Positions 8,696 through 14,982 of a DNA stretch of 64,000 nt are shown here, one piece after another; positions within the stretch are counted from its first letter, which is position 1, and the number at the start of each line of letters is the position of its first letter. This DNA is from Mesorhizobium helmanticense (GTDB lineage: Bacteria > Pseudomonadota > Alphaproteobacteria > Rhizobiales > Rhizobiaceae), in contig NZ_PZJX01000024.1 in assembly GCF_003034915.1 (NCBI RefSeq), forward strand, positions 264,450-328,449, written 5' to 3'. The position numbers and the translations under genes are program-made. Below the pieces are notes generated by a model. That model saw nothing but the letters and a program-made list of their open reading frames with translations, was not told the origin of the DNA and ran no database searches.

Positions 8696-8712
8696 CTGGC
8701 ACGGTTCCTGCT
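8696..8712 (+). promoter_or_regulatory. Sigma-54 (RpoN) promoter of the nrt-nir-nas operon
   Basis: CTGGCACGGTTCCTGCT at 8696-8712 carries GG (8698-8699) and GC (8710-8711) exactly ten bases apart, with the TGGCAC half intact and one mismatch in the TTGC half. Transcription would begin near 8723, leaving about 180 bases of leader that opens just before the ANTAR hairpins. Nitrogen-controlled, NtrC-dependent expression fits the operon content. Confidence 0.65.
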
Positions 8713-8747
8713 TCGTAAACGGTAGGCTCTTTATGGGTCACGGAACA

Positions 8748-8783
8748 GGCGTCCAATGGCGGGCGCCACAGGCAAAGCTGCTG
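8748..8783 (+). promoter_or_regulatory. ANTAR RNA motif: paired hexaloop hairpins (NasT target)
   Basis: Hairpin P1 has a seven-pair stem GGCGTCC/GGGCGCC (8748-8754 with 8761-8767, one G-U) closing the hexaloop AATGGC. P2, one base later, has a four-pair stem with one bulged G (8769-8773 with 8780-8783) closing the hexaloop AAAGCT. Both loops have A at position 1 and G at position 4, the conserved bases of ANTAR-protein RNA targets. P2 uses the same bases as the 5' arm of the terminator at 8774-8841, so the two structures exclude each other. Confidence 0.7.
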
Positions 8784-8841
8784 CTCAGGTCAACACGCGA
8801 TCCCGTTTCTCGGGCGCGACGGCCTGGTCGGCGGCTTTTTT
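8774..8841 (+). terminator. Intrinsic terminator (attenuator) in the nrtA leader
   Basis: AAAGCTGCT (8774-8782) pairs with GGCGGCTTT (8830-8838) and CAGGTC (8786-8791) with GGCCTG (8821-8826). An inner hairpin, CGCG-AT-CCCG/CGGG-CGCG, spans 8796-8818. Six T residues at 8836-8841 follow. It stands about 60 bases before nrtA and would stop transcription unless P2 forms, giving nitrate-responsive readthrough. Confidence 0.75.
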
Positions 8842-8902
8842 GTTTTGACCGAACACACAATCGACGACGCGGATCCGAAGCCGCGTCCAACCGGAGACGA
8901 CG

Positions 8903-10219
8903 ATGACGAAACGGATCGGAACTGGAACAACGCTCAAGGACATGACGCGCCGCGATTTTCTTGCCAGTAGCGCGCTGACGGCGGGGCTGTTCGTGGCTGC
9001 GCGCAAGCTCTTCCCGTCGGGCGCCTATGCCGCCACGGCTGCTCCCGAGGTGACCGGCGCCAAGCTCGGCTTCATCGCGCTGACCGATGCGGCCCCGCTG
9101 ATGATCGCCAAGGAGAAGGGTCTGTTCGCCAAATTCGGCATGCCCGATGTCGAGGTGCTCAAGCAGGCCTCCTGGGGCGCGACGCGCGACAATCTGATGC
9201 TCGGCGGCGAGGCCAACGGCATTGACGGCGCCCACATTCTGACGCCGATGCCGTACCTCATGCACACCGGCAAGGTGACGCAGAACAACCAGCCGCTGCC
9301 GATGGCGATCGTGGCGCGGCTCAACTACGACTGCCAGGCCATTTCGGTCGCCCAGGAATATGCCGCCACCGGCGTCGGCCTCGACGCCTCCAAGCTGAAG
9401 GACGCCTTCGCCGCCAAGAAGGCAGAGGGCAAGGAGATCAAGGCCGCCATGACCTTCCCGGGCGGCACCCATGATCTCTGGCTGCGCTATTGGCTCGCCG
9501 CCGGCGGCATCGATCCCGACAAGGACGTCTCGACCATCGTCGTGCCGCCGCCGCAGATGGTGGCCAACATGAAGGTCGGCAATATGGACGTGTTCTGCGT
9601 CGGCGAGCCGTGGAACGAGCAGCTCGTCCACCAGGGCGTCGGCTTCACCGCCGCCACCACAGGCGAATTGTGGAAGGGGCATCCGGAAAAGGCGCTCGGC
9701 CTGCGCGCCGAATTCATCGAGAAATACCCCAACGCCACCAAGGCGATCCTGATGGCCGTCATGGAAGCCCAGCAATGGTGCGAGGCCATGGAAAACAAGG
9801 ACGAGATGGCCGCCATCATCGGCAAGCGGCAGTGGATGAATGTGCCTGTTGCCGATATCATTGGCCGCCTCAAGGGCGACATCAATTATGGCAATGGCCG
9901 CGTCGCCAACGGCACCGACCTCTACATGAAGTTCTGGAAGGGCGGCGTGTCCTATCCCTATAAGAGCCACGACAGCTGGTTCCTGGCCGAGAACATCCGC
10001 TGGGGTAAGTTCGCACCGACCACCGACATCAAGGCGCTGGTCGACCAGGTCAACCGCGAGGATCTGTGGCGCGAGGCGGCCAAGGATCTCGGCGTCGCGG
10101 CAAGCGACATCCCGGCGTCCTCGTCGCGCGGCGTCGAGACCTTCTTCGACGGCAAGACCTTCGATCCGGCCAACCCATCCGCCTATCTCGACAGCCTGAA
10201 GATCAAGGCATCGGCTTAA
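8903..10219 (+). CDS. nrtA: NrtA, nitrate/nitrite ABC transporter substrate-binding protein
   Basis: A 438-residue binding protein exported by the Tat route: TRRDFLASSALTAGLFVAA follows a charged N-terminus and a hydrophobic stretch ends near AYA. The NrtA/CmpA fold is recognised by FIALTDAAPLMIAKEKGLF, MTFPGGTHDLWLRYWLAAGG and VFCVGEPWNEQLV. It feeds nitrate to NrtB/NrtC. It is first in the operon and downstream of the sigma-54 promoter and antitermination leader. A perfect hairpin after its stop probably raises its level relative to the permease. Confidence 0.95.
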   Translation: MTKRIGTGTTLKDMTRRDFLASSALTAGLFVAARKLFPSGAYAATAAPEVTGAKLGFIALTDAAPLMIAKEKGLFAKFGMPDVEVLKQASWGATRDNLMLGGEANGIDGAHILTPMPYLMHTGKVTQNNQPLPMAIVARLNYDCQAISVAQEYAATGVGLDASKLKDAFAAKKAEGKEIKAAMTFPGGTHDLWLRYWLAAGGIDPDKDVSTIVVPPPQMVANMKVGNMDVFCVGEPWNEQLVHQGVGFTAATTGELWKGHPEKALGLRAEFIEKYPNATKAILMAVMEAQQWCEAMENKDEMAAIIGKRQWMNVPVADIIGRLKGDINYGNGRVANGTDLYMKFWKGGVSYPYKSHDSWFLAENIRWGKFAPTTDIKALVDQVNREDLWREAAKDLGVAASDIPASSSRGVETFFDGKTFDPANPSAYLDSLKIKASA

Positions 10220-10221
10220 GC

Positions 10222-10246
10222 ACAAACGGCGCGTTGCGCCGTTTGT
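10222..10246 (+). other. Perfect 11-bp intercistronic hairpin between nrtA and nrtB
   Basis: ACAAACGGCGC (10222-10232) and GCGCCGTTTGT (10236-10246) pair perfectly around a GTT loop right after the nrtA stop, with no T tract. Such hairpins typically protect the 3' end of binding-protein mRNA, giving more binding protein than membrane subunits. The role here is inference. Confidence 0.6.
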
Positions 10247-10279
10247 CGCTCAGAACCGACCCACGGAGTTTTCGAAAAA

Positions 10280-11176
10280 ATGTCCATCCAAGCCATCGAG
10301 GACACCAAGGTGAAAGCGTTCCCCGCGCCGGCCAAACCGGCTGAGGTGATTGCCTTCGCCGCCAAGACGCGACGCCGCTTCGACCCGGTCGTGATTGCCG
10401 GCAAGCTGGCGAGCGCGCTGGTGCCGCCGGCGATCGTCATCGCCCTCATGCTCGTCGTCTGGCAGGTCGCCTGCTCGTCGCCCACCGCCAGCCTGCCACC
10501 ACCGAGTCAGGTGTGGAACGAGGCCTACGACCTGATCGCCCATCCGTTCTTCGACAATGGCCCCCAGGATATCGGTCTGGCCTGGCGGGTGCTGATTTCG
10601 CTGCAGCGCGTCGCCATCGGTTTCGGCCTGGCGGCTGTCGTCGGCGTCGCGCTAGGCGCGTTGGTCGGCCAGTCGGTCTGGGCGATGCGCGGCCTCGATC
10701 CGGTGTTCCAGATCCTGCGCACGGTGCCGCCGCTGGCCTGGCTGCCATTGTCGCTGGCGGCGTTCCGCGACTCCAGCCCGTCGGCGATCTTCGTCATCTT
10801 CATCACCTCGATCTGGCCGGTCATCATCAACACCGCCGTCGGCGTCCGCAACATCCCCGAGGATTATCGCAACGTCTCCCGCATCCTCAGGCTCAACCAG
10901 TTCGAGTTTTTCGTGAAGATCATGGTGCCGGCCGCCGCCCCCTACATCTTCACCGGCCTCAGAATCGGCATCGGCCTGTCCTGGCTTGCCATCGTCGCCG
11001 CCGAGATGCTGACCGGCGGCGTCGGCATCGGCTTCTTCATCTGGGACGCGTGGAACTCGTCCAGGCTGCCCGACATCATCGTCGCGCTCGCCTATATCGG
11101 CGTCACCGGCTTCTGCCTCGACCGCCTGGTCGCGGCGGCCGGCGCCATCGTCACCCGCGGCACCACGGCAAAGTAA
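10280..11176 (+). CDS. nrtB: NrtB, nitrate ABC transporter permease
   Basis: A 298-residue inner-membrane subunit of the NrtB/SsuC/TauC permease family. Hydrophobic helices start near residue 50 (PPAIVIALMLVVWQVACSS). The family signature FQILRTVPPLAWLPLSLAAF and the EAA-type loop with MVPAAAPYIFTGLRIGIGLS are clear. It lies 60 bases after nrtA across a hairpin and 10 bases before the ATPase gene, so all belong to one operon. Confidence 0.94.
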   Translation: MSIQAIEDTKVKAFPAPAKPAEVIAFAAKTRRRFDPVVIAGKLASALVPPAIVIALMLVVWQVACSSPTASLPPPSQVWNEAYDLIAHPFFDNGPQDIGLAWRVLISLQRVAIGFGLAAVVGVALGALVGQSVWAMRGLDPVFQILRTVPPLAWLPLSLAAFRDSSPSAIFVIFITSIWPVIINTAVGVRNIPEDYRNVSRILRLNQFEFFVKIMVPAAAPYIFTGLRIGIGLSWLAIVAAEMLTGGVGIGFFIWDAWNSSRLPDIIVALAYIGVTGFCLDRLVAAAGAIVTRGTTAK

Positions 11177-11186
11177 GGAGAGGACG

Positions 11187-11984
11187 ATGACGGCCTATCT
11201 GAAACTCGACCATATCGACAAATCCTTCGCTCGCGGGGGCCAGGTCAGCGAGGTGCTCAGGGATATCAGGCTCACCATCGACAAGGGTGAATTCGTCTCG
11301 ATCATCGGCCATTCCGGCTGCGGCAAGTCGACCTTGCTCAACCTGATCGCTGGGCTGACCAAGGTCTCCGCCGGCGCGGTGCTGCTCGAGGACAGGGAGG
11401 TCGACAGCCCCGGTCCCGAACGCGCCGTGGTGTTCCAGAACCATAGCCTGCTGCCGTGGCTCACCGTCTACGAGAACATCAATCTGGCGGTGTCGAAGGT
11501 GTTCGGTTCGACCAAGACCAAAGCCGAGCGGCACGACTGGATCATGCGCAACCTCGACCTCGTGCAGATGGCCCATGCCAGGGACAAGCGCCCGGCTGAG
11601 ATTTCGGGCGGCATGAAACAGCGCGTCGGCATTGCGCGCGCGCTGGCCATGGAGCCGAAGATCCTGCTGCTCGACGAGCCGTTCGGCGCGCTCGACGCGC
11701 TGACCCGCGCCCATCTGCAGGACGCGGTGATGGACATCCATTCCAGGCTCGGCTCGACGACGATCATGATCACCCATGATGTCGACGAGGCGGTGCTGCT
11801 GTCCGATCGCATCGTCATGATGACCAACGGCCCGGCGGCGACCATTGGCGAGGTGCTTGCCGTGCCGTTGGCGCGGCCGCGCCGGCGCGTCGAACTCTCT
11901 TCCGACCGCACCTTCCTGCGCTGCCGCGAGGCGGTGCTGAAGTTCCTCTACGAACGCCACCGCTTCGTCGAAGCCGCGGAGTAA
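11187..11984 (+). CDS. nrtC: Nitrate ABC transporter ATP-binding protein
   Basis: A 265-residue ATPase that powers NrtB. Walker A is GHSGCGKST, the Q-loop is VFQNHSLLPW, the signature is ISGGMKQR and Walker B is ILLLDEPFGALDALT; the H-switch is in MITHDVDEAV. It is the short form without the extra binding-protein domain of cyanobacterial NrtC, so NrtD or NasD would be an equally valid name. It starts 10 bases after nrtB and ends 4 bases before nirB. Confidence 0.94.
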   Translation: MTAYLKLDHIDKSFARGGQVSEVLRDIRLTIDKGEFVSIIGHSGCGKSTLLNLIAGLTKVSAGAVLLEDREVDSPGPERAVVFQNHSLLPWLTVYENINLAVSKVFGSTKTKAERHDWIMRNLDLVQMAHARDKRPAEISGGMKQRVGIARALAMEPKILLLDEPFGALDALTRAHLQDAVMDIHSRLGSTTIMITHDVDEAVLLSDRIVMMTNGPAATIGEVLAVPLARPRRRVELSSDRTFLRCREAVLKFLYERHRFVEAAE

Positions 11985-11988
11985 CGCC

Positions 11989-14439
11989 ATGACCGAGAAA
12001 CTCGTCATCATCGGCAACGGCATGGCCCCGGGCCGCATGCTGGAGCATCTGCTGGAGCAGGCGCCCGGCCGCTACCAGGTGACCATCTTCAACGCCGAGC
12101 CTAGGGTGAACTACGACCGCATCATGCTGTCGCCGGTGCTGTCAGGCGAAAAGGCCTTTGAGGAGATCATCATCCACGGCGATGGCTGGTACATCGCCAA
12201 CGGCATTACCCTCTACAAGGGCCACAAGATCGTCGCCATCGACCGGACAGCAAAAACCGTCACCTCCGATCACGGCGTCACCGAGCCTTACGACAAGCTT
12301 GTCATCGCCACCGGTTCGGTGCCGTTCATCATTCCCGTGCCCGGCCACGATCTGCCCGGCGTGCTGACCTACCGCGACCTCGACGATGTGCAGGCGATGC
12401 TGCTGGCCGCCCAGTCGCGGGCCAAGGCCGTTGTCATCGGCGGCGGCCTGCTCGGGCTTGAGGCCGCGGCCGGCCTCAACGCGCAAGGCATGGACGTCAC
12501 CGTGCTGCATGTCATGCCGACGCTGATGGAGCGCCAGCTCGATCCGGCCGCCGGCTATCTCCTGCAGCGCGCGGTGGAAGAGCGCGGCATCAAGGTCATC
12601 ACCAAGGCCAACACCCAGGCAATCACCGGCAACGGCAAGGTCGAGCAGGTGGAGCTTGCCGACGGCACCGTCATTCCGGCGACGCTGGTGATCATGGCGG
12701 TCGGCATCAGGCCGAACGCGGCTCTGGCCAAGGAGACCGGCATAGCCGTCAATCGCGGCATCGTCGTCGACGCCGGCATGCGCAGCAACGACCCCGACAT
12801 CTACGCGATCGGCGAATGCGCCGAGGTCAACGGCATGGTCTACGGGCTGGTGGCGCCCCTCTACGAGATGGCGCGCGTTGCCGCCAGCCAGCTTGCCGGC
12901 GACGAAAAAGCGGCCTTCGTCCACATGGACACGCCGACCAAGCTCAAGGTCACCGGCATCGAGCTGTTCTCGCTCGGTGACTTCGCCGAGGGCGAGGACC
13001 GCCAGGAGATCGTGCTGCGCGATGCGGCCGCCGGCGTCTACAAGCGCCTGGTGCTGAAGGACGACCGCATCATCGGCACCGTGCTCTATGGCGAGACGGG
13101 CGACGGCGCCTGGTTCAACGACCTCAAGAAGAAGCAGACCGACATATCGCAAATGCGCGATACGCTCATCTTCGGCCAGTCCTACCAGGGGGGTGCCCCG
13201 CTGGACCCTATGGCGGCCGTTGCAGCCTTGCCGGATGATGCGGAAATCTGCGGCTGCAACGGCGTTTGCAAGGGAAAGATCACCGGCGCGATCACGGCCA
13301 GGGGCCTGACCTCGCTGGACGATGTGCGCGCCCACACCAAGGCCTCCGCCTCTTGCGGCTCCTGCACCGGGCTGGTCGAGAAGCTGATGGTGCTGACCAT
13401 CGGCGACAAATACAATCCGGCCGCCGTCCAGCCCATGTGCGGCTGCACCGCGCTCGGCCATGACGAGGTCCGCCGGCTGATCATGGCCAAGAGCCTGAAG
13501 ACCATTCCGGCCGTCATGCAGGAGCTGGAATGGACAACCTCCTGCGGCTGCGCCAAATGCCGGCCGGCGCTCAACTACTATCTCGTCTGCGACTGGCCGG
13601 ACGACTACGCCGACGACTATCAGTCGCGCTTCGTCAACGAGCGCGTCCACGCCAACATCCAGAAGGACGGCACCTATTCGGTGGTGCCGCGCATGTGGGG
13701 CGGCGTCACCAACGCCGCGGAACTGCGCGCCATCGCCGATGTCGTCGACAAGTTCGAGATCCCGATGGTCAAGGTCACCGGCGGCCAGCGCATCGACATG
13801 CTTGGCATCCGCAAGGAGGACTTGCCGGCGGTATGGGCCGATCTCGGCCAGGCCGGCTTTGTCTCCGGCCATGCCTATGCCAAGGGTCTGCGCACGGTGA
13901 AGACCTGCGTCGGCTCCGACTGGTGCCGCTTCGGCACGCAGGATTCGACGGGGCTCGGCATCCGCATCGAGAAATTCATGTGGGGCTCGTGGACCCCGGC
14001 TAAGGTCAAGATGGCGGTGTCGGGCTGTCCCCGCAATTGCGCCGAGGCGACCTGCAAGGATGTCGGCGTCATCTGCGTCGATAGTGGCTACGAGATCCAC
14101 TTCGCCGGCGCCGCCGGCCTCGACATCAAGGGCACCGAAGTGCTCGGCCTGGTGAAGACCGAGGACGAGGCGCTGGAGCACATCGTGGCGCTGACGCAGA
14201 TGTACCGCGAGCAGGGCCGCTATCTCGAGCGCATCTACAAATGGGCCAAGCGCGTCGGCATGGAAGAGATCAGGCGCCAGATCATGGACGACGGCGAAAA
14301 GCGCAAGGCCTATTACGAGCGCTTCGTCTTCAGCCAGAAATTCGCCCAGGTCGACCCGTGGTCGGAACGCGTCTCCGGCAAGGACAAGCACGAATTCCGG
14401 CCGATGGCTTCGGTGGGTTTTGCGGAGGCGGCGGAGTGA
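11989..14439 (+). CDS. nirB: NirB, assimilatory nitrite reductase large subunit
   Basis: An 816-residue NAD(P)H-dependent enzyme reducing nitrite to ammonium in the cytoplasm. The N-terminal FAD/NAD module starts with LVIIGNGMAPGRML and has a second dinucleotide motif VIGGGLLGLEAAAGL. Two BFD-type [2Fe-2S] segments follow (CGCNGVCKG near residue 421 and CGCTALGHD near 483, with CGCAKCRP). The C-terminal sirohaem/[4Fe-4S] half has CVGSDWC near 640-646 and SGCPRNC near 679-684. Length is standard. It follows the nitrate transporter genes in the same operon. Confidence 0.96.
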   Translation: MTEKLVIIGNGMAPGRMLEHLLEQAPGRYQVTIFNAEPRVNYDRIMLSPVLSGEKAFEEIIIHGDGWYIANGITLYKGHKIVAIDRTAKTVTSDHGVTEPYDKLVIATGSVPFIIPVPGHDLPGVLTYRDLDDVQAMLLAAQSRAKAVVIGGGLLGLEAAAGLNAQGMDVTVLHVMPTLMERQLDPAAGYLLQRAVEERGIKVITKANTQAITGNGKVEQVELADGTVIPATLVIMAVGIRPNAALAKETGIAVNRGIVVDAGMRSNDPDIYAIGECAEVNGMVYGLVAPLYEMARVAASQLAGDEKAAFVHMDTPTKLKVTGIELFSLGDFAEGEDRQEIVLRDAAAGVYKRLVLKDDRIIGTVLYGETGDGAWFNDLKKKQTDISQMRDTLIFGQSYQGGAPLDPMAAVAALPDDAEICGCNGVCKGKITGAITARGLTSLDDVRAHTKASASCGSCTGLVEKLMVLTIGDKYNPAAVQPMCGCTALGHDEVRRLIMAKSLKTIPAVMQELEWTTSCGCAKCRPALNYYLVCDWPDDYADDYQSRFVNERVHANIQKDGTYSVVPRMWGGVTNAAELRAIADVVDKFEIPMVKVTGGQRIDMLGIRKEDLPAVWADLGQAGFVSGHAYAKGLRTVKTCVGSDWCRFGTQDSTGLGIRIEKFMWGSWTPAKVKMAVSGCPRNCAEATCKDVGVICVDSGYEIHFAGAAGLDIKGTEVLGLVKTEDEALEHIVALTQMYREQGRYLERIYKWAKRVGMEEIRRQIMDDGEKRKAYYERFVFSQKFAQVDPWSERVSGKDKHEFRPMASVGFAEAAE

Positions 14440-14459
14440 TGGAGATGATTGCGCCGTTT

Positions 14460-14618
14460 ACCCCCCTCTGCCCTGCCGGCGATCTCCACCGCAAGGGAGG
14501 AGATCGGCAGTTTCAGCGTCTTGGCCCTTCGGCCAACGTTGGCGATTGGCGAAAGCCGTCACGACATCCGATCTCCGCCCTTGCGGGGGAGATGTCCGGC
14601 AGGACAGAGGGGGGTGCC
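14460..14618. repeat. Palindromic repeat element between nirB and nirD
   Basis: Two arms of about 48-50 bases, 14460-14507 and 14568-14618, are imperfect inverted copies of one another (CCCCCCTCTG...CTGCCGG...ATCTCC at one end and its complement at the other). Each arm can also fold on itself. The roughly 60-base core shares words such as TTGGCGAAAGC with the element inside nasA (16608-16789), which lies in the opposite orientation. It separates nirB from nirD, which elsewhere usually lie close together. Confidence 0.85.
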
Positions 14619-14650
14619 TGGGCGCATTCAGATCAAGCAAAGGCAGCCCA

Positions 14651-14980
14651 ATGACCTGGATCGCTATCGGCTCTCTCTCCGACATTCCCCGCCGCGGCGC
14701 GCGCTGTGTCGACACCCCTGAGGGGAAAATCGCCGTCTTCCGCACGGCGGACGACCAGGTCTATGCCATCGACGACCATTGCCCGCACAAGGGTGGGCCG
14801 CTCAGCCAGGGTATCGTGCATGGTGCGGCGGTGACGTGCCCCTTGCATAATTGGGTGATCTCGCTGGAAACCGGCAAGGCGCTCGGCGCCGACGAAGGTC
14901 GCGTGCGCACCATCCCGGTGAAGGTCGAGGGCGAGCGGCTGTTCCTGGCGCTCGAAGCGCTGGCCAGCCGCGCGGCCTGA
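14651..14980 (+). CDS. nirD: NirD, nitrite reductase small subunit (Rieske-type)
   Basis: A 109-residue Rieske [2Fe-2S] fold protein with ligand motifs CPHKGG and CPLHNW. It partners NirB in nitrite reduction. ATG 14651 gives the standard length; a longer in-frame start would read through the palindromic element upstream. It ends two bases before the nasA start codon, so NirD and NasA are probably translationally linked. Confidence 0.94.
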   Translation: MTWIAIGSLSDIPRRGARCVDTPEGKIAVFRTADDQVYAIDDHCPHKGGPLSQGIVHGAAVTCPLHNWVISLETGKALGADEGRVRTIPVKVEGERLFLALEALASRAA

Positions 14981-14982
14981 CA

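Noticed and set aside
8774..8841. Hairpin considered as a terminator for nasS rather than an attenuator
   Set aside because: It lies 228 bases after nasS and downstream of the sigma-54 promoter, and it shares bases with the ANTAR hairpin, so leader attenuation explains it better.
12142..14391. Long open frame on the minus strand opposite nirB (749 codons)
   Set aside because: It mirrors nirB in a high-GC genome, has no recognisable domain and lacks a ribosome site. It is a shadow frame.
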